Shown here: positions 24,523 to 33,155 of the stretch, piece by piece
Layout: each line of letters starts with the position of its first letter
How positions within the stretch are numbered: the stretch's first letter is position 1
Source: Martelella mediterranea
GTDB taxonomy: Bacteria; Pseudomonadota; Alphaproteobacteria; Rhizobiales; Rhizobiaceae
Assembly (NCBI RefSeq): GCF_021021415.1
Contig: NZ_JAINWJ010000053.1
Coordinates: forward strand, 1 to 56,321
Reading direction: 5' to 3'
Length of the DNA: 56,321 nt
Position numbers and translations under genes: made by a program
Notes under the pieces: model-generated
What the model was told of the DNA's origin: nothing
Seen by the model: the letters and a program-made list of their open reading frames with translations, nothing else
Database searches by the model: none

Positions 24523-25732
24523 GGGGCCGCTTTCGGGCATCAAGGTCCTCGACTTTTCCCGGATTCTCTCCGGCCCCTATGCCTCCATGGTGCTGGCCGA
24601 TCTCGGCGCCGAGGTGATCAAGATCGAGCCGACCGAAAAGGGAGCCGAGACGCGCGGCTTTCCTCCCTTCAAGGGCGGGATGAGCCACTATTACATCGCC
24701 CTCAACCGCTCCAAGAAAAGCGTCGCCCTCGACCTGAAATCGCCCGAGGGCTTGAAGATCGCCCGCGAACTGGCGGCAAAAAGCGATATCGTCCTGGAGA
24801 ATTTCCGCCCCGGCGTGATGGATCGCCTTGGCCTCGGCTATAATGCGTTGAAGGCGGACAATTCGGGCCTGATTTATCGTTCGATCTCCGGTTTCGGCGC
24901 GACAAGCCCGCATCGCGACAGGCCGGCCTTCGACATTGTCGCTCAGGCGTTTTCCGGCGTGATGAGCGTCAACCGCGAGCCGGGACAGCCGCCAAACAAG
25001 CTCGGCCTGCCGCTCGGCGACATGGCGGGCAGCATCTTCTCCGTCTTCGGCATTCTCGCCGCCCTGCACGAACGCGATGTGAAAGGGCATGGGCGGCATG
25101 TCGAAGTGGCGATGCTCGACAGCCTGATAGCGATGCAGGGCTACCTCTCGCAGATCTATTTCCTCACAGGCGAAAACCCGAAGCCGGTCGGCACGCAGCA
25201 TCAAAGCATCGCGCCCTATGGCTCGTTTCCGACCTCGGATGGCTATGTGATCGTCGCCTGTCTGACGGAGCGTTTCTGGCACAATTTCGCACGCTGCCTC
25301 GATCGTGAAAACCTGATCGAAGACCCGCGCTTCGCGCTCTATCAGACTCGCCTCGAAAACCGGGACCTGCTGGAGCCGATCATCAACGCCCGCATGATGC
25401 AGGACGACACAGCCTACTGGCTCGACAGGCTGGCCTCCTTCGACGTACCCAATGCGCCAATCCTTTCGATCGGCGAGGCACTGGAGCAGGATCACGTCAA
25501 GGCGCACGGGCTGATTGAAACCGTCCACCATCCCGAAATCGGCGATCTCCGCATGGTGCGCGGTCCAATCCGCTTCGACGGCAAGACGACCGGCCACAGC
25601 TTTGCGCCTTCGCTTCTTGGGGAGGACACCGAGGCCGTGCTGATGAAAGAACTCGGCTATTCCAGGGAACAATGCGAGGAGCTGCTCGCACGCTCCGCCG
25701 TCGGCGCGCACCGGAAAAGCTGTACGCAGTAA
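24500..25732 (+). CDS. CaiB/BaiF family (class III) CoA-transferase
   Basis: A 410-residue family III CoA-transferase. N terminus GIKVLDFSRILSGPYASMVL then ADLGAEVIKIEP; the catalytic Asp is in GLPLGDMAGSIFSVFG; HVEVAMLDSLIA and the late SIGEALEQDHVKAHG segment complete the two-domain interlocked fold. It moves CoA between carboxylic acids without ATP, activating an imported acid. The gene overlaps the upstream thioesterase. A 27-bp inverted repeat follows its stop codon by about 20 bp. Confidence 0.93.
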   Translation: MAHANKAEGPLSGIKVLDFSRILSGPYASMVLADLGAEVIKIEPTEKGAETRGFPPFKGGMSHYYIALNRSKKSVALDLKSPEGLKIARELAAKSDIVLENFRPGVMDRLGLGYNALKADNSGLIYRSISGFGATSPHRDRPAFDIVAQAFSGVMSVNREPGQPPNKLGLPLGDMAGSIFSVFGILAALHERDVKGHGRHVEVAMLDSLIAMQGYLSQIYFLTGENPKPVGTQHQSIAPYGSFPTSDGYVIVACLTERFWHNFARCLDRENLIEDPRFALYQTRLENRDLLEPIINARMMQDDTAYWLDRLASFDVPNAPILSIGEALEQDHVKAHGLIETVHHPEIGDLRMVRGPIRFDGKTTGHSFAPSLLGEDTEAVLMKELGYSREQCEELLARSAVGAHRKSCTQ

Positions 25733-25752
25733 AGCTGAGACGAAAAGACAAG

Positions 25753-25818
25753 GCTCGCCCTGAAGGGCATTGGCCGGCTCATCAAGATAGAAGCCGGCCA
25801 ATGCCCCTCAGGGCGAGC
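25753..25818. repeat. 27-bp-arm inverted repeat downstream of the CoA-transferase gene
   Basis: Left arm 25753-25779 and right arm 25792-25818 are complementary over 27 bp with one mismatch, around a 12-nt loop. Arms start GCTCGCCCTGAAGGGC and contain ATTGGCCGGCT. It sits between convergent genes and could terminate both, but it lacks a T-run and is far longer than usual. Just beyond it a short open frame (25821-25925, MVDGLRRGNKLIAGNAAVYP) looks like a C-terminal scrap of an unidentified protein. Confidence 0.7.
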
Positions 25819-25952
25819 GGATGGTCGACGGACTGCGCCGCGGCAACAAGCTTATTGCCGGAAACGCCGCAGTCTACCCCGAACTCGAGGCGATGCTCAA
25901 AGGAAACGGGCGACCCTCAGACTGAAATGGAGACAGGGCTTCTTTTCCGCCG

Positions 25953-27419
25953 TCACTGCCGCTTGCTGTCAGGGCGTTCGAGGGGCTCCTGCGGGAGGAC
26001 CTCGTCTGAACCCGGGTAGCGGAAAAATGCCGTTTCCCGTTGGAAATGCCACAGTTCCTCGTCGATGCGGGCCGCGCTCCAGCCAAGCTGGCCAGCAAGT
26101 GCGGCTACCTCGCTAGCCGCATCCGCTTTCCCGCAATCTGCGTCCCACACACGTCCCCGACGCCGCCAGACAACGTCTGCCAGATGGCGCACATGGGTGT
26201 CGTTCGGGCTGATTTCTGGCCCGACGACGGGCGGCTCCCGGCGTTGAGCGCGCGAAAGGCCGAGCAGGTCGGAGATATCGTCGGCCGTTATCGCATGTGC
26301 GCCAAGCGAGCCATTTGTGAGCGCGACGAATTTCGGCCCGCCGGCGCGGCCCAGTTGGTGGATCACCCGATTGCGCGCCGCCATCATCGTGCGCGGCTCG
26401 TGGGTCAGGGGCCTGAGCCCCGCCCAGCCGAGCGCGGTATCTCCGATATCCACATCGAGCCCCGGCAACTGGCCCTTGAGGTCCGCCAGAAGGGCGGCCT
26501 TTTCCGCCGCCTCGGGGCGTACAGTATCGGGGTTCTCGGTGCTGGCCGTCTCCGTTGGGCCGATGAAGTGGCGGTCGCGCCAGGGGAAGCAGTAGAACGG
26601 GTGATCGAGCCCGCTCATGGTCATCACGCCATGCCCCCGGAATTCCAGCCCGAGTTGCATGACGAGATGCGATCCGCGCGTCGTGTTGACCATGCGCGGG
26701 TGCGCCCGCTCCTCAAGTCCCGCCACCTTGTCGACCCAGGGGCCGGCGAGATTGGCGACCGCCTTTGCCTCGACCGCCCCCTCGGGCGTGTCGAGCCGCC
26801 AGATGTCGCCGGTTTCGGAAATGGCCGTCACCGGGCAGTAATTGCGGGCCTCCGCCCCCAGCATCTCCGCCTCCAGCACCATGTCCACGGTCAGGCGCTC
26901 CGGCCAGTCGAACTGATATTCGGTGTAGGCGATAACATGGCGCAGCGGCTTGCGCTTCGGCAGGCAGTCGACGAAGGGAAGCGCCTCGCCCAACCGGTCC
27001 GGGCGGTAGCGGCGATAATCAAGCGGTGCTCCGCCGCGACCGAAATGACGCAGGACCGCGAAAGCCGCGTCGATCTGCCAGCCGCGATAGGTGTCGCCTT
27101 CATAGATCGGAAAGGTCATCCTGATCGGCTTGAGCAGATGCGGGCGCTCGGCGACGAGCGCATTGCGGGCCCGCATGGAACGCTGCACCGTGCGCAGGGC
27201 GCGCGTCAACTGGTCGGGACTGGTCAGGAAACGCGACATCGAACTGCCGGGCGCAAGATAGCGTAGCCCGCAATGCAGAAGCCGCGACGACCGACTGGTG
27301 GAGCCGCTTCCGAAGTCCGCCTTTTCCAGCAGTATGACCTGCGCACCGCGCGCGGCCGCCTCACGCATGAGCGCCGCGCCATTGATGCCGCCACCGATGA
27401 TCGCAAGATCGTAGACCAT
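25953..27419 (-). CDS. glpD: FAD-dependent glycerol-3-phosphate dehydrogenase-like oxidoreductase
   Basis: A 488-residue flavoenzyme starting at 27419, where the FAD-binding MVYDLAIIGGGINGAALMRE begins; longer in-frame starts are shadows of the upstream ATPase. KADFGSGSTSRSSRLLHCGL is the GlpD signature loop, LAGPWVDKVAG and GWAGLRPLTHEP follow, and a C-terminal helical domain of about 100 residues completes a GlpD-like layout. Expected to oxidise sn-glycerol 3-phosphate to dihydroxyacetone phosphate at the membrane. It starts 2 bp after the last Dpp ATPase gene stop, as the final gene of that importer operon, an unusual place that hints at a glycerol-phosphate-bearing substrate. A related oxidase activity is possible. 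Confidence 0.85.
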   Translation of the reverse strand: MVYDLAIIGGGINGAALMREAAARGAQVILLEKADFGSGSTSRSSRLLHCGLRYLAPGSSMSRFLTSPDQLTRALRTVQRSMRARNALVAERPHLLKPIRMTFPIYEGDTYRGWQIDAAFAVLRHFGRGGAPLDYRRYRPDRLGEALPFVDCLPKRKPLRHVIAYTEYQFDWPERLTVDMVLEAEMLGAEARNYCPVTAISETGDIWRLDTPEGAVEAKAVANLAGPWVDKVAGLEERAHPRMVNTTRGSHLVMQLGLEFRGHGVMTMSGLDHPFYCFPWRDRHFIGPTETASTENPDTVRPEAAEKAALLADLKGQLPGLDVDIGDTALGWAGLRPLTHEPRTMMAARNRVIHQLGRAGGPKFVALTNGSLGAHAITADDISDLLGLSRAQRREPPVVGPEISPNDTHVRHLADVVWRRRGRVWDADCGKADAASEVAALAGQLGWSAARIDEELWHFQRETAFFRYPGSDEVLPQEPLERPDSKRQ

Positions 27420-27421
27420 GA

Positions 27422-28471
27422 TCAGGCCGCCTGGCCGCGCAAAGGCGGCATAACCGGCAGATCCGCCGCGAAATGGCAGGCGGCCACATGCCCCGCCTCC
27501 AGCGGGCGCGGCTCCGGCAGACGGGCGCTGCAAAGCTCTTGCGCATGGGCGCAACGCGGATGAAACGGACAGCCCGGCGGCGGCGCGATCGGAGAAGGCA
27601 GTTCGCCGAAGCTTTCCATTTCCTCCAGCCGAAAATCGGGATCGGGCACCGGGGTGGAGCGGATCAGCATGCGCGTATAGGGATGCCGCGGATCCGTGAA
27701 AATCCGGCGACCGGGCCCGACCTCTACCCGGCGGCCGAGATACATGATCACCACCCGATCCGACAGGGCGCGCACGACCGACAGGTCGTGGGAGATGAAG
27801 ATCAGGGTCAGGCCCAGTTTCTGTTTCAATTCTTCTAGAAGACGGATCACCTGTAGCTGGATCGATACGTCGAGTGCGGAAACCGCCTCGTCGGCGATCA
27901 GCACCTCGGGCTCCAGCGCGATGGCGCGGGCGATCATGATGCGCTGCCGCTGGCCGCCGGAAAACTCATGCGGATAGCGGTCGAAATCGGCGCCTGACAG
28001 CCCGACCATGTCGAGAAGCTCGCATACCCGTTCGCGCCAGCCGCGCGGGGCAACGCCATGAACGATCAAAGGTTCGCCGACGATATTGCCGACGGTCTGT
28101 TTGGGCGAGAGCGACGAAAAGGGATCCTGAAACACGATCTGGATGGCCCGGTGAGCCTTCTTCCAGGCCGACTTGCCGCATCTTGCAAGGTCGAGGCCTT
28201 CCGGCCCGAAACCGGACGCTGTGGGATAAAAGCCGATCCTGCCGGAATGCACCGGCACCAGCCCCATCAGCGCCCGCGCCAAGGTCGATTTTCCGCATCC
28301 GCTTTCGCCGACCACGCCCAGCGTCTCGCCGCGACGGACCTTCAGGTTGAAGCCTTCGACCGCCTTCAGCACCTTCCTGCCGCGCCCCATGAAACCACCG
28401 CCCACGTCGAAACGGACCGAGAGGTCGCAAATATCCAGAACGGTATCGTTGTCTGTCTTCATCTCTGTCAT
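27422..28471 (-). CDS. dppF: Oligopeptide-type ABC transporter ATPase, DppF-like
   Basis: A 349-residue ATPase; start 28471 (MTEMKTDNDTVLDICDLSVR) overlaps the DppD stop by the ATGA arrangement. Walker A is GESGCGKST, the Q-loop is FQDPFSSLSP, the signature is FSGGQRQR, Walker B is VLIADE followed by AVSALDVS (Glu then Ala-Val instead of Pro-Thr), and the switch His is in FISHDLSVV. The C-terminal oligopeptide/dipeptide motif includes CPFHPRCAHAQELC, which in relatives holds an iron-sulphur-type cysteine set. Energises import with DppD. Confidence 0.93.
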   Translation of the reverse strand: MTEMKTDNDTVLDICDLSVRFDVGGGFMGRGRKVLKAVEGFNLKVRRGETLGVVGESGCGKSTLARALMGLVPVHSGRIGFYPTASGFGPEGLDLARCGKSAWKKAHRAIQIVFQDPFSSLSPKQTVGNIVGEPLIVHGVAPRGWRERVCELLDMVGLSGADFDRYPHEFSGGQRQRIMIARAIALEPEVLIADEAVSALDVSIQLQVIRLLEELKQKLGLTLIFISHDLSVVRALSDRVVIMYLGRRVEVGPGRRIFTDPRHPYTRMLIRSTPVPDPDFRLEEMESFGELPSPIAPPPGCPFHPRCAHAQELCSARLPEPRPLEAGHVAACHFAADLPVMPPLRGQAA

Positions 28472-29532
28472 CGGATTTCCGCCTCCAGCCAGCATCGTGC
28501 CTTGTGTGTTTCGCTCACCTGAAATTCCGGCGGCGTTTCATGCGCGCAGCGCTTTAGCGCCATGCGACACCGAGGCTGGAATGGACAGGCGGACGGATCT
28601 TCGGGCAGGTCGCGGACCGATCCAGGGATAGGATCCAGCGTCTCCATGTCCGTTTCCTGGTCGCGCGCGAGCGAGGGGACGGAAGCCAGCAGGCCGCGCG
28701 TATAGGGATGGCGCGGGTTCTTGAATATCTCCCGCACCGTGCCGCTTTCGACGATCTTGCCGTGATACATGACATGGACGTGGTCGGCGAGTTGCGCCAC
28801 CACGCCGAGATCATGGGTGATGAACAGCGTCGCGGTATGACGCTTCACGCTGAGTTTGCGGATCTCGTTCAGGATCTGCGCCTGTGTCGTCACGTCCAGC
28901 GCCGTGGTCGGTTCATCGGCCAGCAGCAGCCCCGGATCGCAGGCGAGCGCCAGTGCAATCATCACTCTCTGCCGCATGCCGCCCGAAAGCTGGTGGGGGT
29001 ACTGTTTCGCCCGGATTTCCGGCGAAGGGATGCCGACAAGCCGCAGCATTTCAAGCATCCGATCCCACGCCGCTGCGCGCGACAGGCTGATATGCTGACG
29101 GATCATTTCAACGATCTGGCGGCCATTGCGATGGGCCGGATTAAGCGATGTCATCGGCTCCTGGAAGATCATCGACATTGCCCGTCCGCGCAGGTCGCGA
29201 TAGGCGCTGCCGCGCGGCGTGAGCGCGGCGAGGTCGGTCACGCTATCGCCCTCGCGAAGCAGGATCTGCCCGCCGGTCACCGAAAGCGGCGGGCTTTGCA
29301 GAAGCCCCATGATGGCAAGCGAGGTCACGGACTTTCCGCATCCGCTCTCACCGACGAGACAGACGGTCTCACCGCGCCGTATGTCGAAGCTGATGCCCTT
29401 CACCAGAGGCTTCGCTTCGTCTCTGGTGGTCAGGGTGATCTCCAGATCACGGACGCTGAGTTGCAGGTCGTTGCTGAAATCGGGCATACGATCTGCCGCG
29501 TGGCTGGGCTGGGATGTGGTCATTGTGGACAT
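28468..29532 (-). CDS. dppD: Oligopeptide-type ABC transporter ATPase, DppD-like
   Basis: A 354-residue ATPase starting at 29532 (MSTMTTSQPSHAADRMPDFS). Walker A GESGCGKSVTSLAIMGLL, Q-loop FQEPMTSLNPAHRNG, signature LSGGMRQRVMIA, Walker B LLLADEPTTALDVTTQ, switch FITHDLGVV, and the C-terminal CPFQPRCRMALKRC motif are all intact. It lies 11 bp downstream of the permease gene dppC and overlaps dppF. Works as a heterodimer with DppF on the cytoplasmic face. Confidence 0.94.
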   Translation of the reverse strand: MSTMTTSQPSHAADRMPDFSNDLQLSVRDLEITLTTRDEAKPLVKGISFDIRRGETVCLVGESGCGKSVTSLAIMGLLQSPPLSVTGGQILLREGDSVTDLAALTPRGSAYRDLRGRAMSMIFQEPMTSLNPAHRNGRQIVEMIRQHISLSRAAAWDRMLEMLRLVGIPSPEIRAKQYPHQLSGGMRQRVMIALALACDPGLLLADEPTTALDVTTQAQILNEIRKLSVKRHTATLFITHDLGVVAQLADHVHVMYHGKIVESGTVREIFKNPRHPYTRGLLASVPSLARDQETDMETLDPIPGSVRDLPEDPSACPFQPRCRMALKRCAHETPPEFQVSETHKARCWLEAEIR

Positions 29533-29543
29533 GCGGCCTGATC

Positions 29544-30374
29544 CTAGCGGTAGTGCTTGGGGTCGATGATGTCGCGGACGGAATCGCCGACGAGATTGAA
29601 GAAGATGATCGTCAGGAAAATCGCCGCGCTCGGCACCAGCGCCATCCAGGGCGCGATCGGCAGATAGTCGAGGCCGTCCTTGATCATGTTCCCCCAAGTC
29701 GGCTGCGGCGGCGGCACGCCGATTCCGATGAACGACAGCGACGCCTCGATCTGGATCGCCGTGCCGATCCACAGCGCCCCCACCACCAGCAGTTCACTGA
29801 AGATGTTGGGCAGGATATGCACCCGGAAAATCCGCAGGAAGGGGGCTGACACGGCATTGGCCGCCTCGATGAACTCGCGCGGGCGCACCGTCATGGTCGC
29901 GCCATAGGCAATGCGGGTGAAACGCGGCGTCATGACGATGGCCAGACAGAGGATGACCTTGTCCAGGCCCGAGCCGAGGATCGCCATGACCGCGATGCCG
30001 AGGATCAGCGCCGGAAACGCCATCAGACTGTCGGCGACGCGCATGATCGCGACTTCGGTCCAGCCGCGCCAGTATCCGGCAAGGACGCCGAATATGGTGC
30101 CCACAACCATCGCCACCCCGATCGAGACGATGGAGACCAGAAGCGAAACCCGAGCACCGTAGATCGACCGCGACAGCAGGTCGCGGCCCTGGTTGTCTGT
30201 TCCCAGAATGTGCTCGGCGGACGGAGCGGCCAGGGTATTGTAGGGGTCGTGATCAAGCGGATCGGCGATCGGCAGAACCGGCGCAAGGGCTGCGACCAGA
30301 AGCAGGACGAGAAGCCCGGCAAGGGCGAAGGCGGCGACGCCATTGCCGCGAAAACGGGAAAGAAGCACAGTCAT
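29544..30374 (-). CDS. dppC: Peptide-type ABC transporter permease, DppC-like
   Basis: A 276-residue inner-membrane permease with a leading hydrophobic helix, the HILGTDNQGRDLLSRSIYGARVSL loop region typical of DppC/OppC, and the ATPase-coupling EAA motif EFIEAANAVSAPFLRIFRVHILPN. About six helices. Start 30374 overlaps the DppB stop by four bases. The path is formed with DppB. Confidence 0.94.
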   Translation of the reverse strand: MTVLLSRFRGNGVAAFALAGLLVLLLVAALAPVLPIADPLDHDPYNTLAAPSAEHILGTDNQGRDLLSRSIYGARVSLLVSIVSIGVAMVVGTIFGVLAGYWRGWTEVAIMRVADSLMAFPALILGIAVMAILGSGLDKVILCLAIVMTPRFTRIAYGATMTVRPREFIEAANAVSAPFLRIFRVHILPNIFSELLVVGALWIGTAIQIEASLSFIGIGVPPPQPTWGNMIKDGLDYLPIAPWMALVPSAAIFLTIIFFNLVGDSVRDIIDPKHYR

Positions 30375-31312
30375 TTCGCCCGGATCCTGGGGTTGGCGAT
30401 GCCGTAGAGGATGTCGGCCAGCATGTTCACGAGGATGATCAGAAAGGCGTAGACCACCAGAACGGATTGCAGCGAGACGTAGTCACGCTGGCGCATCGCG
30501 CCGACCAGCAGCCGCCCGAGACCGGGGCGGGAAAAGATGATTTCCACCATCACCGAGGACGAGATCAGCATGATGAAGTTGATCGCGCAAAGCGAGATCA
30601 ACGGCACCAGACAGTTCGGGAAGGCATGGCCGAGAATGACGCGCCATTCCGGGATACCCTTGGCGCGCGCCGTGCGGATATAGTCGTCGCTCAGTACGTT
30701 CAGCATGGCATTGCGGGTGACGCGGGTCACATAGGCCATCATGATCAGCCCCAGCGTTGTCGCCGGCAAGACCAGATGATCCAGAATGCTGAGCACATCG
30801 CCGCGATCACCCCCGCCGACGGCTGGCAGGATCGGTACGTAGATCGCGAAGATCAGCATCAGCACGATCCCCAGCACGAAGCTGGGCACCGAAAGGCCAG
30901 CCAGCGACAAGACGCGGCTGCCGTGATCGACGAAGCTATCGCGCTTCACCGCCGAGATCATGCCGAGCGGCACGCCGAGCAGGATACCGATCGCAAGCGC
31001 TGACAGCGAAAGCTCCAGCGTGTAGGGCAGAGCCGCCAGAATCTGGTCGGCAACCGGGCGGCCGGAAGACAGGGACGTGCCCAGGTCCCCCCGCAAAAGC
31101 CCGGTCAACCCATCCCAGTATTGCACCACAAGCGGACGATCGAGCCCCATCTGCTTCTGCAGATTGGCCACTGCCTCAGCAGAGGCATAATCGCCCAGCA
31201 TGGCGGTTGCAGGGTCGCCGGGGGCGATCCGAAGCAGAAAGAAGACGATCGTGTAGACGAAGAAGCAGATCGGAATGATATTGACCGCCCGCTTCGCGAT
31301 GATCTCTAGCAT
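30371..31312 (-). CDS. dppB: Peptide-type ABC transporter permease, DppB-like
   Basis: A 313-residue permease with RIAPGDPATAMLGDYAS and QMGLDRPLVVQYWDGL after the first helix, as in DppB/OppB, and the EAA-type coupling loop YIRTARAKGIPEWRVILGHAFPN. Six helices. It lies 63 bp after the binding-protein gene; the gap is short and shows no strong terminator, so read-through from the binding-protein promoter is expected. Confidence 0.94.
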   Translation of the reverse strand: MLEIIAKRAVNIIPICFFVYTIVFFLLRIAPGDPATAMLGDYASAEAVANLQKQMGLDRPLVVQYWDGLTGLLRGDLGTSLSSGRPVADQILAALPYTLELSLSALAIGILLGVPLGMISAVKRDSFVDHGSRVLSLAGLSVPSFVLGIVLMLIFAIYVPILPAVGGGDRGDVLSILDHLVLPATTLGLIMMAYVTRVTRNAMLNVLSDDYIRTARAKGIPEWRVILGHAFPNCLVPLISLCAINFIMLISSSVMVEIIFSRPGLGRLLVGAMRQRDYVSLQSVLVVYAFLIILVNMLADILYGIANPRIRAK

Positions 31313-31375
31313 GGCATATTCCCAGTCGGTTGACCGAAGCCCGGAAGAAGGGCTTCGGTCCGCGCTAGCCGAGGT

Positions 31376-32965
31376 TTATTCGGCGATATCTGTCTGTTCG
31401 GTTACCGGCAGGAAAAAGGCAAGGTTGCCCTCCAGCTCGTAACCCAGTTCCAGCGCATCCGTGTGCGCGATAGCGCTGCGACCCTGGAAAACGGGAATGG
31501 CCGGCAGATCACGCAAGATCTGTTCGGACGCCTGTTTCCACAGAGCCGCCTGCTCCTGCGTATCGACCGTGTTGCGCGCCTCGGCGATCAGATCATCAAC
31601 ACCGGAATAATGCGAAAAATTGGTGTCGGGCGAGGATCCGTCGGAGATATCGGAGGCGCTGTCGTAGAAGCGGGTCAGGAAGACATCCGCATTCGGCCGC
31701 CATGCCATGTAATGCACCACCTGGCTGGCGTCGTCGCGGATCAGCGAGTGATAGGTGGCGTGATCCACGACCTGCAGATCCAGGTTGATGCCGGCGTCGC
31801 GAAGCTGGGCCTGGATGTTTTCCATCGGACGCAGCATCACCGACAGTTCGGTATGGATCACCTTCAGGGTGATGCCGTCCGGATAGCCGGCCTCGGCGAG
31901 CAGTTCGCGAGCCTTTTCGGGATCGTAGTCATAGTTCAGACCATCGGCCACGACCTCGTCATTGGTCAGGCCGCCGGGCAGATATTCGCCCGGAAAGGGC
32001 GCAAGAAGCGGCGTTGCCGTTGCCGGGCCGATGGCTGCGACAACGGCGTCGCGGGAAATCGCATGCGCTATCGCCTGGCGCACGCGGATATCATCCAGCG
32101 GCGGATTGTCCATGTTCAGGAACAGCACCGAGGCGGAGCCGGGGCCGAAGACCTCGACATCGATATTCGGGTAGCGCTCCATCAACTGCACCCAGGACTG
32201 CTCGCTGCTGCCCTCGATCACGTCGAGCTCGCCGGTGCGCAGACCGATGCCGCGCGCGGAAACGTCGGCCATGAACAGGATATCGACGCCGGGCAGCTTG
32301 GGCGCGCCGCGGAAATAGTTTTCGTTGGCGACGAGATCCACTTCGCTCTGGGGCGTGTAGGAGGAAAAGCCGAAGGGGCCGGTGCCCACGGGATGGAGGC
32401 GGAAGCCGTCAGCGCCCATGTCCTCATAAGCGCGCTTGGAAATAATGAAACCCGCGCCGTAGTTCATCAGCTTGGCCAGCATCAGGGTTTGCGACAAGGG
32501 TTCCGGCGTGGTGATCGTCACGGTCATCGGGTCAGGAGCGGCAATGGTGATGCCGGCATATTCGCCGGAATAGGCCGACTGTTCCGGGTCCATGGATTTA
32601 TTCAGCGAAAAGACGACGTCTTCCGCCGTCATTTCGTAAGGCTCGCCGCCATCCCATCCCTGGAACATCACGCCCGGGCGCAGATGAAACGTCCAGGTCA
32701 GACCATCCTCGCTCTGCTCCCAGCTTTCCGCAAGGTCGGGTTCGATAGCGCCCATATTGGCGGTGCCCGCGGGCAGTCGCACCAGACCGTTGAAGACCAT
32801 GGATGCAATCGCCCGATCCACGTGACTTGAGGCGCGATGCGGGTCCAGCGAACTGATGTCGCCGACGTCATAGGCGACCCTGAGGTCGCGGTCCGCAGCG
32901 TTCGCCGCCAGGGGGGCGGTCGCGATCAGCAAGGCGGCAAGGCCGGTGGAGATAGACAATTTCAT
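31376..32965 (-). CDS. dppA: Peptide-type (SBP family 5) ABC substrate-binding protein
   Basis: A 529-residue periplasmic protein. The start at 32965 (MKLSISTGLAALLIATAPLA) follows GAAGGAG and gives a classic signal peptide cleaved near ANAADRD. The mature part begins DLRVAYDVGDISSLDPHRAS, the family 5 opening, with LAESWEQSEDGLTWTFHLRP and DVRQAIAHAISRDAVV further on. This family binds peptides, opines, nickel complexes or glycosides; the ligand is not evident. It heads the importer operon and is divergent from the ornithine-cyclodeaminase-like gene, sharing a control region with two copies of a 17-bp direct repeat. Confidence 0.93.
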   Translation of the reverse strand: MKLSISTGLAALLIATAPLAANAADRDLRVAYDVGDISSLDPHRASSHVDRAIASMVFNGLVRLPAGTANMGAIEPDLAESWEQSEDGLTWTFHLRPGVMFQGWDGGEPYEMTAEDVVFSLNKSMDPEQSAYSGEYAGITIAAPDPMTVTITTPEPLSQTLMLAKLMNYGAGFIISKRAYEDMGADGFRLHPVGTGPFGFSSYTPQSEVDLVANENYFRGAPKLPGVDILFMADVSARGIGLRTGELDVIEGSSEQSWVQLMERYPNIDVEVFGPGSASVLFLNMDNPPLDDIRVRQAIAHAISRDAVVAAIGPATATPLLAPFPGEYLPGGLTNDEVVADGLNYDYDPEKARELLAEAGYPDGITLKVIHTELSVMLRPMENIQAQLRDAGINLDLQVVDHATYHSLIRDDASQVVHYMAWRPNADVFLTRFYDSASDISDGSSPDTNFSHYSGVDDLIAEARNTVDTQEQAALWKQASEQILRDLPAIPVFQGRSAIAHTDALELGYELEGNLAFFLPVTEQTDIAE

Positions 32966-32996
32966 AACATTCTCCTTCTGAAGGTCCGTTATACGA

Positions 32997-33133
32997 ACTT
33001 TTTTGTCTGACATTATTCCAAGCGAGAACAGCCCATCTGTCAACCGAAAATGCATATTTCTGAAATTTCGGAGTTTCGCTTGACAGATAATCGCGCTTCG
33101 TGAACCTTTATTATGGACTTTTAAGTCCGACAT
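32997..33133. promoter_or_regulatory. Divergent control region with two direct-repeat operator candidates
   Basis: ACTTTTTTGTCTGACAT (32997-33013) and ACTTTTAAGTCCGACAT (33117-33133) match at 14 of 17 positions, about 100 bp apart, one close to each divergent gene. The second overlaps the short palindrome GGACTT-TT-AAGTCC (33115-33128). The intervening sequence is AT-rich for this genome. The IclR gene two genes away is the likely binder. Operator function is inferred from position and repetition. Confidence 0.5.
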
Positions 33134-33155
33134 ACGAACCTGAAGGATCACCAAA

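Noticed and set aside
31463-32830. A 455-codon plus-strand frame antisense to the ABC binding protein
   Set aside because: The opposite strand has an unambiguous signal peptide and family 5 binding-protein sequence; this frame has neither start signal nor fold.
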